DNA of 64,000 bases from Eubacterium callanderi (GTDB lineage: Bacteria > Bacillota > Clostridia > Eubacteriales > Eubacteriaceae): positions 296,853 through 360,852 of the forward strand of contig NZ_FRBP01000003.1 of assembly GCF_900142645.1 (NCBI RefSeq). Direction: 5' to 3'. The notes beneath the pieces were generated by a model. The model ran no database searches. It was not told the DNA's origin and worked only from the letters and a program-made list of their open reading frames with translations. The position numbers were made by a program, and so were the translations under genes. Below, one piece after another: positions 34,111-42,696 of the stretch; the stretch's first letter is position 1, and each line of letters opens with the position of its first letter.

Positions 34111-34152
34111 GCCCGTTCCCCAAGGGCTATATTGGTAAAGATTTTTATCCCC

Positions 34153-34527
34153 CTACCCCTTATTTTTATTCCATCTATCACCACGACTGGCATGTATTCT
34201 TGCATGACATGATTTGCATAAAGATATCAAATTACTTTTATCATGCGTTCCACCTTCTGCTAGTGGCTTGATGTGGTGTACTTCTTCCACAGGAACTATA
34301 ATTCCTTTCTTAAAGCACTCTTCACAAAATGGATGCTCCTTCACATACGAGTCTCTTACTCTTTTCCACACTCGTCCGTATCTACGGCGTACAGCAGGAT
34401 CCCTGTCGTACTTCTCGTAGCGTTTGTTCTCTTGTTTCTGGTGTTTCTCACAAAACCTACCATCAGTTAAGTTAGGACATCCAGGATAAGAACACGGACG
34501 CTTTGGCTTTCTTGGCAAGCTTTCCAC
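34153..34527 (-). CDS. HNH endonuclease
   Basis: 124 residues. Zinc ligands CSYPGCPNL / FCEECF / LCKSCHARIH and the HNH core VHHIKPLAEGGTHDKSNLISLC are complete. HNH proteins next to small terminases take part in genome end cutting in several phages. GTG 34527 or TTG 34518 could start; GAGGAG is better spaced for the TTG. Confidence 0.9.
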   Translation of the reverse strand: MESLPRKPKRPCSYPGCPNLTDGRFCEKHQKQENKRYEKYDRDPAVRRRYGRVWKRVRDSYVKEHPFCEECFKKGIIVPVEEVHHIKPLAEGGTHDKSNLISLCKSCHARIHASRGDRWNKNKG

Positions 34528-34548
34528 CTCCTCTTTTGCATAAGAAAA

Positions 34549-34579
34549 GCCCTGAAGGATTTCTCCCTCAAGGCTTGGC
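34549..34579 (-). terminator. Hairpin terminator upstream of the HNH gene
   Basis: AAGCCTTGAGGGA / TCCTTCAGGGCTT followed by TTC on the minus strand. It lies between the late promoter and the HNH gene, so it may act as an attenuator for the late operon. Confidence 0.55.
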
Positions 34580-34598
34580 TTATTTATATTTTTTGCTG

Positions 34599-34661
34599 AT
34601 TATATAATATCACATTTAGCCATAGGTTCGCACCATACCAAACCGTACCAAAACGCACCAT
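34599..34661 (-). promoter_or_regulatory. Candidate activator-dependent late promoter
   Basis: A TATAAT -10 box (34604-34599, minus strand) has no -35 match at 17 bp. Upstream are repeats (34629-34661): CGCACCA at both ends and two TACCAAA units inside. The gene just upstream encodes a sigma region 4-like DUF1492 protein, a plausible activator. All structural genes lie downstream. Confidence 0.55.
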
Positions 34662-34673
34662 TTTTCCCTAAAT

Positions 34674-35102
34674 TTATAACCATATAGGATTTTCGGGTAA
34701 AACAGCATTCTCCATTGCCTTATCATGCCATCTTGTAATAGTAGTTTTTCCTGCGTGAAGTTCTCTTCCTATTTCTTCCCAAGTCATGCTTTTTAAGTAC
34801 CTGTATCTAAGAACCATTTGCTCATCCATGTTTTCTAATTTTGAAATCATTTCAAGCATTTGCTCTTTTAAGCTTATAAGCAGTGTAAGTTCATCATTTA
34901 TCTTTGCTTCTAAATCCATAATTTTTGTAAGCGATCTAACAAATGGAGCTTCCTGATTTCTACTTGTTTGTACCCTATCTATATCAAATCTTGGTGATGA
35001 AACGCTGGATGCCAATGCACGAAGATTTTCAACATCTTCTAAATCAGCCTTTATTCTTTTATCAAGACGGTACGCTTGATTTAGATATTCTTTTGGTGTC
35101 AT
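34674..35102 (-). CDS. DUF1492 phage late-gene regulator (sigma region 4-like HTH)
   Basis: 142 residues from ATG 35102. MTPKEYLNQAYRLDKRI is the DUF1492 N-terminus, a coiled coil follows, and the C-terminus has a sigma-70 region 4-like helix-turn-helix (MVLRYRYLKSMTWEEIGRELHAGKTTITRWH). Members of this group (with ArpU-like proteins) control late transcription; here it is the last gene before the late promoter. Confidence 0.8.
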   Translation of the reverse strand: MTPKEYLNQAYRLDKRIKADLEDVENLRALASSVSSPRFDIDRVQTSRNQEAPFVRSLTKIMDLEAKINDELTLLISLKEQMLEMISKLENMDEQMVLRYRYLKSMTWEEIGRELHAGKTTITRWHDKAMENAVLPENPIWL

Positions 35103-35158
35103 TATCATAACCTCCGATTTCGTAATTCTCGGATTGTCACTTTTTGACTTTGATTGTC

Positions 35159-36523
35159 TTAGATTTTCATATTTACCTTTACTGCATCTATAATGGATGC
35201 TTGGCTGCTGTCTTTTTCTGATAAAGCGTTCATAATTTTTTCATCCACAGTATTTTTTGTAAGTATATGAATGACACTAACTGTTTTATTATTCTGCCCT
35301 TGCCTCCAAAGTCTGGCTACTGTTTGCTGATATAGTTCTAAACTCCATGTAATACCAAACCAGACCAAAATAGAACCACCTTCTTGAAGGTTTAGACCAT
35401 GACCTGCTGATGCTGGATGGATAAGTGCAACTGGAATATCTCCTTTATTCCATCTTGTTATACTTTCATCTGTATCTAGCTTTTCAAATTCTATTTTTTT
35501 ACTTCTTAATCTTTCCGATATCCTTTTAAGATCATGTTTATACCAGTAGGCTACTAAAACAGAATTCCCATTTGCTGCTTCAATAATATCCTCCAAAGCA
35601 TCAAGCTTTCTTTCATGAAATTCTGTAACTTCTTCATTGTCTGCATACACTGCACCGTTTGCCATTTGGGATAACTTACCTGATAAACTTGCTGCATTTG
35701 CTGCTGTTATTTCTCCATCTGGAAGGAATAATATCAAATCCTTTTTTAGAGCCTTGTACTTTTTTTCTTCTTTCTCTGATAAATAGACCATGTATTTTGA
35801 ATTGATTATTTCTGGCATTTTAAGATGATCTACTGCTTTCATGGAAATTGTAATATCAGATATTTTTTCATAAATACTCTCTTTTGCTCCTTCAAGTGGC
35901 TTATAACTATAAACAATATGACCGTTCGTTTTATCCGGTTTAAAATAAGCATTTCTATACTGACCAATGAATCTGCCAAGTCTTTCTCCCATATCAAGCA
36001 CCTTATATTCTCCAAATAAATCCATGAGACCATTTGGTAATGGCGTACCAGTAAGACCGATCACTCTTCTTACTTTTGGTCTTATTTTCATAAAATATTT
36101 AGACCTTTGAGACTTATGATTTTTGAAGGAACTAAGTTCATCAATTACCACAGTGTCGAAATCAAATTTAACTTTTGATTTTTCTATAAGCCATTGAATA
36201 TTTTCTCTGTTTATCACATAGATATCTGCCTTACTTTCAAGTGCTGATATTCTTTCTTTTTCATTACCTACAACTATGGAAAATTGTAAATCTTTTAAAT
36301 GATCCCACTTTTTTATTTCAGCAGACCATGTATTTCTTGCAACTCTAAGAGGTGCAATCACTAAAATTTTATGTGCTTCAAAATAGTCAAACAGTAGATT
36401 ATTTAAAGCTGTAAGTGTAATGCTCGTTTTTCCAAGACCACAGTCTAAAAATACTGCAGATATTTTATGAGACTCAATATATTCTCTCGCATAATTTTGG
36501 TAATCATGAGGCTTATATATCAT
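35159..36523 (-). CDS. SNF2-family DEAD/DEAH helicase
   Basis: About 454 residues from ATG 36523. LDCGLGKTSITLTALN (motif I), VVIDELSSFKN (motif II), IGLTGTPLPNG (III), HPASAGHGLNLQEGG and QQTVARLWRQGQ (V/VI) form a complete SF2/SNF2 motor. A remodelling or branch-migrating helicase for phage replication or recombination. Overlaps the VRR-NUC gene by 11 bp. Confidence 0.9.
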   Translation of the reverse strand: MIYKPHDYQNYAREYIESHKISAVFLDCGLGKTSITLTALNNLLFDYFEAHKILVIAPLRVARNTWSAEIKKWDHLKDLQFSIVVGNEKERISALESKADIYVINRENIQWLIEKSKVKFDFDTVVIDELSSFKNHKSQRSKYFMKIRPKVRRVIGLTGTPLPNGLMDLFGEYKVLDMGERLGRFIGQYRNAYFKPDKTNGHIVYSYKPLEGAKESIYEKISDITISMKAVDHLKMPEIINSKYMVYLSEKEEKKYKALKKDLILFLPDGEITAANAASLSGKLSQMANGAVYADNEEVTEFHERKLDALEDIIEAANGNSVLVAYWYKHDLKRISERLRSKKIEFEKLDTDESITRWNKGDIPVALIHPASAGHGLNLQEGGSILVWFGITWSLELYQQTVARLWRQGQNNKTVSVIHILTKNTVDEKIMNALSEKDSSQASIIDAVKVNMKI

Positions 36524-36785
36524 CAAGAACACTTCCTATCTGAGTCACACTATCAATCACATAAACCTTAAACCCAAGCTTTCTTAAAAGTCTATGTCTT
36601 GATAACTGAAGAGGTCTTGGTTTTCTACCTTTTGCTTTTAACTCTGCAAAGGCAATTCTCCCTTTTGGCATTAATATAATTCTGTCTGGCATACCATCAA
36701 ACCCCGGTGATACAAATTTGGGACATAACCCACCTTGCTTTTTCACCTCTGAAACCAGCTTTTTTTCTATAAATTTTTCTCTCAT
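36513..36785 (-). CDS. VRR-NUC nuclease domain protein, 90 aa
   Basis: From ATG 36785 (GAGG upstream). GMPDRIILMPKGRIAFAELKAKG provides the PD-(D/E)XK-type Asp and Glu-x-Lys of the VRR-NUC fold. Stand-alone VRR-NUC proteins of phages cut Holliday junctions or flaps. The gene is translationally coupled to the SNF2 helicase. Confidence 0.9.
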   Translation of the reverse strand: MREKFIEKKLVSEVKKQGGLCPKFVSPGFDGMPDRIILMPKGRIAFAELKAKGRKPRPLQLSRHRLLRKLGFKVYVIDSVTQIGSVLDDI

Positions 36786-36799
36786 TTTTAATCCTCTCT

Positions 36800-37028
36800 G
36801 GAACAAGGTAACAAGTAGAACAAGTTTTTCTATATTCCTATACGCGCGTATATACGTAATAACAAGCTACTATTAGGCTATATATTAACTAAAATAATTA
36901 TATAGGTATTTCTTGTTCCACTTGTTCCCAACCTCTATAACTATTGAATTTACTAACTCTACTGATGGAACAAGTTTTGGAACAACCATAGAACAAGCTC
37001 ATTTCTTGTTCCTTATCTTTGTAACAAG
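36800..37028. other. Iteron array, candidate phage replication origin
   Basis: At least eleven copies of an 8-bp unit GGAACAAG (variants GTAACAAG, AGAACAAG, ATAACAAG, GGAACAAC) occur in both orientations. Starts are at 36800, 36808, 36817, 36859, 36912(r), 36921(r), 36967, 36979, 36990, 37005(r) and 37021. A perfect palindrome TATACGCGCGTATA (36839-36852) and an AT-rich stretch (36867-36910) lie within. The array fills the gap after the primase-helicase gene. Confidence 0.7.
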
Positions 37029-37031
37029 CTA

Positions 37032-39377
37032 TTAAGTTCGAATGTAAACTCGTTGCTTACCATAAAAGGCTACCGCCTTCATATTTGCCTTACTCCACCC
37101 CTCAATTTTTTGCATGATACCACCTAATTCATAGGAGTCGGATTTCTTCATAACAGATGCATCTTTTCCAAAGCACTCACACCATATTTCCATATTACAA
37201 ACAGTAGTCCTTCTCACAATCCCCTTTTTAGCTATACCGGATACTCCGCTATCGCTAAGATAATTCCTTCTTTCATATAGATCCATATCGTCCCAGTCAT
37301 CTGGAAGGAGCGTGTCTAAATACTCACGAACAAGACCTTCTCTTTCATCAGATTCCATAGCATCCGCTTGCTTAGATCTAGCAAGTACTGCCGTATCACC
37401 TTCAAGATATAATTTTTCACCTATTTTATATAAATGAACAGCCTCTGCCCATATCTGCTCCACTTCATCCTTTGTTATCTCCCATGATTTTTTCTTTGAT
37501 TTACCATTAACACTAACTGGCCAAAACCTACGGTTGCCTGTGATATCACGAAGGAAACCTGTCTCAGAATTAGTAGACCCAACAATGATACACTGTCTGG
37601 GATGACTCTCTACAGTTTTTCCATAGGATGGTCTATACTCGTCATCTGTACGGCTAATAAATGATTTTACCGACTCGATATCAGCTTTTTTCATGCCGGC
37701 AAGTTCTCCAAGTTCTAATATCCAGTAACCTTGAAGTTTTTCTGCTCCAGATTTATCCTTCATATCTGTTAAGGTCAAACTATCAGAGAACCAATTTCCT
37801 GCAAGCTTTGAAAAGAAGGTGGATTTACCTATCCCTTGAGCACCATTTAGAATTAAAACGCTATCAAATTTAGTCCCCGGTTTATATATTCTTGCAACTG
37901 CTGCAACAAGTGTTTTTCTACTAACTTCCCTTGTATAATTTGTATTTTCTGCACCAAAATAATCCATGAGAATAGTATCTATCCTTGAAACCCCGTCCCA
38001 TTCAGGAAGATTGTTCAGATAATCCCTTATAGGATGAAATCTTCTATCGTCTGCAACTTTTGTAAAAGCTACATCATGATTTCTAGTAGAAAAGGTTACA
38101 TACTTTACATCAATCAAGGCTTTCATCTGAGCAGTATCAGCATCCCTCCAGAACTTATTATCTCTTGGTCTTTCCCAAGGCACAGAACCAGTGACCTGTA
38201 TTCTACTTGCCATTTCATTATATCCAAAATTCGCAAAGTCAGGATCGTTGTTTAATATGAGCATTTCATTCCAGACGCTATTTTCTAAAACCTTACTTCT
38301 AGGCTGTAATTTCAGCTTTAATCTCCAGTCTCCATCTTCTTCATCTAAACTTTTGAAATCATCTTCTGCTTGTTTTTTCTTCTCTTCTGCAATCTGCAGT
38401 TTCACACTATCTAAAGTAATGGCAAATTCAGACATAGCGTTAAAAGATTTCTTGGGGTCATCATCATAAAATTTATGGATTCTAACTAGGTCAAAAGCAC
38501 TTAAAAGTTTAAGATAGGCTGGATCTTTTGCATGGTGGCTATAGGCAAACTTCCCTTCATGAATTAAAAGACCGGGCTGACTTTGTGATTCAAAATACCT
38601 ATACCTATTTTCCATATCAGATGTTTCATAAATATCAGAAAGCAGTTCTTCGATTACAGTATTTATGGGATAAAAAGCTCTATTAAAAGCACCTACTATT
38701 CCCTCTTTTTCAAGTGGGTCTGCCTGCTTTTTATCGCTGATGCCTCTTGCTACACTTTCTCTAGAAGATGTTGGTAAAAGCGTTGGATCAGTCCATTCTG
38801 GATGAGCTAATAAAATATCATCTGGATTTAGAATAGTACCACTTACTTTTTCAAACACAAAATCACCATTAGAGGGTGTGGTCGGCCAATACATAAGTTG
38901 CTGTGGTCTATAGGAGCATTCATCAAACATATCTATCTCCCAGTCACTTGCAAAATATCTGGATACCGCTACATACTCTTCTGGTGTAATATTTCTAGAT
39001 AAGGGCACAATTATTCTAAGTCTTGGACTTTCTTTTGTATGGCTATGGGTTGTATAAAGGCAGCAGGTAAAAGAACAAAGCATGGTAAATCTATCAATAA
39101 AGTCAACATCCGCTTGGTCAACATCCAAGGTAAGCATAGAGCGACATTCTACATTTTCACCCTTTCTGCTTCCACCTTTAAGGCTTCCTCCAACAAATCC
39201 ACCTTTGTCCTTAACCCTGTCCTTTTCACTTTTTGGAAGCTTAGGGTATTCTTCTTTTGTCTCTGAAGTATAAATTGTTGTAGATAGTCTTTTACATAAA
39301 TCATCAAAGCTTATCTCTTTATTGGTCCACTTCTTAGCAAAGCAGCTACTTCCATATGCAATTTTTAGTTTCTGCAC
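37032..39377 (-). CDS. Primase-helicase: AEP-like primase fused to VapE-type helicase, 781 aa
   Basis: GTG start with GGAGG. The N-terminal part has LTLDVDQADVDF (metal-binding DxD) and YTTHSHTKESPRLRIIVPL (the sxH/R motif of archaeo-eukaryotic primases). The C-terminal half is VapE/D5-like: LNNLPEWDGVSRID, Walker A NGAQGIGKSTFFSKL, LELGELAGMKKADIE and GSTNSETGFLRDITGNRRFWPV. It should prime and unwind at the origin; the iteron array follows directly. Confidence 0.9.
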   Translation of the reverse strand: MQKLKIAYGSSCFAKKWTNKEISFDDLCKRLSTTIYTSETKEEYPKLPKSEKDRVKDKGGFVGGSLKGGSRKGENVECRSMLTLDVDQADVDFIDRFTMLCSFTCCLYTTHSHTKESPRLRIIVPLSRNITPEEYVAVSRYFASDWEIDMFDECSYRPQQLMYWPTTPSNGDFVFEKVSGTILNPDDILLAHPEWTDPTLLPTSSRESVARGISDKKQADPLEKEGIVGAFNRAFYPINTVIEELLSDIYETSDMENRYRYFESQSQPGLLIHEGKFAYSHHAKDPAYLKLLSAFDLVRIHKFYDDDPKKSFNAMSEFAITLDSVKLQIAEEKKKQAEDDFKSLDEEDGDWRLKLKLQPRSKVLENSVWNEMLILNNDPDFANFGYNEMASRIQVTGSVPWERPRDNKFWRDADTAQMKALIDVKYVTFSTRNHDVAFTKVADDRRFHPIRDYLNNLPEWDGVSRIDTILMDYFGAENTNYTREVSRKTLVAAVARIYKPGTKFDSVLILNGAQGIGKSTFFSKLAGNWFSDSLTLTDMKDKSGAEKLQGYWILELGELAGMKKADIESVKSFISRTDDEYRPSYGKTVESHPRQCIIVGSTNSETGFLRDITGNRRFWPVSVNGKSKKKSWEITKDEVEQIWAEAVHLYKIGEKLYLEGDTAVLARSKQADAMESDEREGLVREYLDTLLPDDWDDMDLYERRNYLSDSGVSGIAKKGIVRRTTVCNMEIWCECFGKDASVMKKSDSYELGGIMQKIEGWSKANMKAVAFYGKQRVYIRT

Positions 39378-39723
39378 TGCTTTCTACCTCCTTCAGCTCT
39401 TCTGAAAAATATCTTATTTTGCACTTTCTTTTTATCGCCCTCTTTATTTCACACTCCATTCCTTTTGAGATATGCTCTCCAAAGATCCAAACTTCACTAC
39501 ATTTATCCATTAGCACATTTCCGAATTTAAGACCAAGCTTTCTGTCTTTTGGAATGTTATCATCAAGAAACTGTGGAAATAAAAGATGTGGAGTGATTGG
39601 AATATATCCCTCATCTGCAGCAAACCTTGAATACTTTCTTGCAGACAAAATATTTTTATCTGTGTCTCCGGCAAATGGAGAACACACATATATAAGTGGC
39701 ATAAATTTACTATTTTTCTTCAT
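39346..39723 (-). CDS. DUF4406/deoxyribosyltransferase-like protein, 125 aa
   Basis: PLIYVCSPFAGDTDKNILSARKYS and PITPHLLFPQFLDDN, VWIFGEHISKGMECEIKRA match the Rossmann-like family related to nucleoside 2-deoxyribosyltransferases common in phages. A role in nucleotide modification is inferred from the family only. Overlaps the primase-helicase start by 32 bp. Confidence 0.8.
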   Translation of the reverse strand: MKKNSKFMPLIYVCSPFAGDTDKNILSARKYSRFAADEGYIPITPHLLFPQFLDDNIPKDRKLGLKFGNVLMDKCSEVWIFGEHISKGMECEIKRAIKRKCKIRYFSEELKEVESSAETKNCIWK

Positions 39724-39928
39724 AGGACATCCCTCCTATCATTTTCTTACTACACTCCTCGCAAAGTACAGCTGTGCTACAAAGGTCACTTTCTCCATCA
39801 GATATCACATCTTCAAGGTTTACCTGAACCTCTCTACCGCATTTAGGACATATACAAAATACATTCTCATCGTTGATTTCAATCTTTGTTTCTGCTGTAT
39901 CGCTTATCTTTTCTTTCACATAAAACAT
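39710..39928 (-). CDS. Small zinc-ribbon protein, 72 aa
   Basis: Two cysteine pairs, CICPKCGREV and VLCEECSKKM, form a likely zinc ribbon. AAGGAGG before the ATG. First gene after repeated element E2 (95 nt away). Function unknown. Confidence 0.75.
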   Translation of the reverse strand: MFYVKEKISDTAETKIEINDENVFCICPKCGREVQVNLEDVISDGESDLCSTAVLCEECSKKMIGGMSYEEK

Positions 39929-40022
39929 ACTATTTATCCTCCTTCATCTTAGTTGCTTCCATATGGGGCTTATATTTTTTTGTATTAACTCTTTCATAAA
40001 AAATATAAAAGTAGGGCTTTGC

Positions 40023-40065
40023 CCTCTAATAGTGAAAGGACAAAACCCTAGCTTTTAAGAACCAA
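40023..40065 (-). promoter_or_regulatory. 43-nt repeated element E2
   Basis: Second copy of the element at 10052-10094, identical in length. Here flanking bases extend it into a hairpin (AAAAGCTAGGG ... CCCTACTTTT) with the conserved TGTCCTTTCACTATTAGAGG in the loop. It starts a few bases after the DNA polymerase stop. Confidence 0.75.
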
Positions 40066-40070
40066 TAGGT

Positions 40071-42062
40071 CTAATCTTTTTTATAAAAATTACATTCATA
40101 GCCATCTGCTCTAAGAAGGAGTCCATCTATCCACGGAGGAGTTTCTCCCATCTTCTTACAAATATCATCTACTGACACACCCATACTTGCTTCAATAATT
40201 ATTTCATCATGGACATGAGCACATATAAGGCAGTAGGATAAATTATTCAAAGCATAAGCTAAAATATCACGGCTTATAGCCTGAACAATATTCTCTACAA
40301 ACTTTGGTCCATAGCTTTCTATCCTTCCCCACTTTTTCCCTGTAGTTATCCCTTCATAGGTAACACTTTCTCCTCCGAACCTATTTTCACCTATTATTGG
40401 TTTCACATAGGAAAGCCTCCTGCCACTTGGAAGTTCAATAAAAAGCATGGCACTTTGATATATGAATTTTATATTTCCAGTTTCAGTAGTAGTCTTTTCT
40501 TTTATAGAAGTCTTTATACATTTATCTACTTCCCACCAAAACCTAACAATATTAGAATTTGCTGCTCTCCAAGAATCTACAAGTGGCTGAAGTTCCTCTT
40601 CTAAAAGTCCCATTTCAAGGGCTCCCATTGAAGTTAGCGCTCCAGTACCTCCACCATATCCAAGAGCAAGTTCAGCAATTTTTCCTTTTTGCCTAAGTTC
40701 TGCGTTTACCCCATGCTTTTCTACAGGAACTCCAAACATGGCTGATGCAGATGCACAGTAAATATCTCCGTTATTTTCAAATACCTCACGTCTCCATTTT
40801 TCATTAGCTAAAAAGGATAGGACTCTTGCTTCTATAGCAGAAAAGTCTGCTACGATAAATTTCATACCTTCTTTTGGTATAAAAGCAGTTCTAATAAGCT
40901 GTGACAAGGTATCTGGAATATCAGCATAGAGCATAGTCATTGCTTCATAATTTCCTATATCGACTAAGTCTCTAGCCTCTTTTAAATCTGGCAAATGATT
41001 TTGTGGTAAATTCTGGAGCTGAATAAGTCTACCTGCCCATCTTCCACTGCGGTTTGCTCCATAAAATCGAAACATTCCCCTTGCTCTTTGGTCCTTACAT
41101 ACTGCATTTTCCATAGCCTGATATTTCTTCACTGATGATTTAGCTAACTTTTGTCTAACTTCTAAGACCTCTTTTATATTATTAGGTACTGTTTCAAGTA
41201 GACTAGCTACAGATTTTTTATCTAAACTTTCTGCTAGAATTCCCTGTTCTTTTAGCCATTTTTTCATCTGCATCACACTATTGGGATTATCAAGACCTGT
41301 TATACTTTTTAGTTTTGAAATTAGAGTGTGCCTAGTAGAGGAGTCAAAGGCTATGGCATTTTTTGCCATGTTAAGGTCAACTTTAATTCCTCTATCATTT
41401 ATCTCTTGGTCTAGGTAAAACTCATTCCAGACAAATTCTGGAACTGGAAACTTTTTTAATTTAGTTTGAATTTCCATCTCAGATCTAACATCACGAACAT
41501 TATATTTTATAAATATATTCCATTTTTCCCTAGCATCACATGGTAAATTTCTATCTCTATAGCCATTTGTCTTTGTAGGCTTACAAGGCACACAAAAATA
41601 TTTTATTAAATCCTTTCCCTCTTTTAGCTTCTGCTCTTCAAGCCCTAGTACTGTTCCAGCATTTTCTAGTGATAATGGTAATCCCATATACGCACACCAG
41701 GTCATCGTACATTTCCAAGACCTAGGATCTAAATATATTGATGTACTATCTTCAGATATACTACACTCTATAAACTTCTGCGGATAATTTCTTCTTAGAT
41801 ACTCTGATAGACATATTCTTTCAAACTGACTGTTAAATGCCCACTTTATAATATTTTCATTTGTGAGTGCATCTACTATTTCTTCAGGAATCGCCTCTCC
41901 ATTTGCTATATCAATTACAGCTACTTCACCTCCATTTACAGAGTATCCAAATAAGAGCACTTCAAATAAAGGAGATTCTACATACCTGTAAACCCCACAT
42001 TTGGAAAGATCCACATCAGAAAAGGTTTCAATATCGATACTCATCGTTTTTATCGTTTCCAT
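40071..42062 (-). CDS. Phage DNA polymerase, family A, 663 aa
   Basis: The N-terminal 3'-5' exonuclease begins SIDIETFSDVDLSKCGVY (Exo I DxE). Polymerase motif A DFSAIEARVLSFLA, motif B RQKGKIAELALGYGGG and motif C HVHDEIIIEA are complete. No 5'-3' exonuclease domain, as usual in phage enzymes of this type. AGGAGG before the ATG. Replicates the phage genome with the DUF2815 and DUF2800 proteins encoded just upstream. Confidence 0.95.
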   Translation of the reverse strand: METIKTMSIDIETFSDVDLSKCGVYRYVESPLFEVLLFGYSVNGGEVAVIDIANGEAIPEEIVDALTNENIIKWAFNSQFERICLSEYLRRNYPQKFIECSISEDSTSIYLDPRSWKCTMTWCAYMGLPLSLENAGTVLGLEEQKLKEGKDLIKYFCVPCKPTKTNGYRDRNLPCDAREKWNIFIKYNVRDVRSEMEIQTKLKKFPVPEFVWNEFYLDQEINDRGIKVDLNMAKNAIAFDSSTRHTLISKLKSITGLDNPNSVMQMKKWLKEQGILAESLDKKSVASLLETVPNNIKEVLEVRQKLAKSSVKKYQAMENAVCKDQRARGMFRFYGANRSGRWAGRLIQLQNLPQNHLPDLKEARDLVDIGNYEAMTMLYADIPDTLSQLIRTAFIPKEGMKFIVADFSAIEARVLSFLANEKWRREVFENNGDIYCASASAMFGVPVEKHGVNAELRQKGKIAELALGYGGGTGALTSMGALEMGLLEEELQPLVDSWRAANSNIVRFWWEVDKCIKTSIKEKTTTETGNIKFIYQSAMLFIELPSGRRLSYVKPIIGENRFGGESVTYEGITTGKKWGRIESYGPKFVENIVQAISRDILAYALNNLSYCLICAHVHDEIIIEASMGVSVDDICKKMGETPPWIDGLLLRADGYECNFYKKD

Positions 42063-42119
42063 TTCGCCTCCTAAAAATAGCGGAGGAGTCCGCTTTTTAC
42101 TTTCTCCTCCGCACCCTAA

Positions 42120-42692
42120 CTAACCTAAAAAGTCATCTGTATCTTCATCATAATCTGCAAAGTCATCTTCTGCTCTGGATTTTCCACCAAGAGGTTCTCC
42201 ATCAGAAATCTTCTGCAGATTGTTAAGCCCTACTGCGATGCCCTTGTTTCCATTGGAATTAAAGGCATAAAAGTTGATACTCGCACGTCCATATACACCG
42301 CTATATACTTCACTACGGTCAATGATTTCTTCACGGTTGGCATCTACAATTCCAGGTGCAGCTATACTATTCGCATTAATAAAATAGCTATCCTTATATG
42401 CCTCATCATCCGGTCTTTCTAAATCTCCATCTCTAAGTGGAGTCTTAATAGATTTAAGTGCAGGTACGCTCTTTCCGTTACCTTTGAGCTTAGATTCCCC
42501 CTCTTCATAAGCTGCCTTAATTGCCGCTTCAATCTTTGCAACTGTCTTAGTATCAGACTTTGGTATAATAAGGCTTACACTGTATTTAGGTGTACCACCA
42601 TTAATAGATTTTGGATCCCATACATTTGCATAACTCCATCTTGTCTTTGGTCCTGTAATAACTTTTGTTGGGTTCTTATAATTCATTGTCAT
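42120..42692 (-). CDS. DUF2815 protein, probable ssDNA-binding protein
   Basis: 190 residues: VITGPKTRWSYANVWDPKS..., YSVSLIIPKSDTKTVAKIE, GVYGRASINFYAFNSNGNKG, and an acidic C-terminal tail (DDFADYDEDTDDFLG) like that of SSB proteins. DUF2815 is related to phage single-strand DNA-binding proteins and lies next to polymerase genes. Confidence 0.85.
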   Translation of the reverse strand: MTMNYKNPTKVITGPKTRWSYANVWDPKSINGGTPKYSVSLIIPKSDTKTVAKIEAAIKAAYEEGESKLKGNGKSVPALKSIKTPLRDGDLERPDDEAYKDSYFINANSIAAPGIVDANREEIIDRSEVYSGVYGRASINFYAFNSNGNKGIAVGLNNLQKISDGEPLGGKSRAEDDFADYDEDTDDFLG

Positions 42693-42696
42693 ATTT

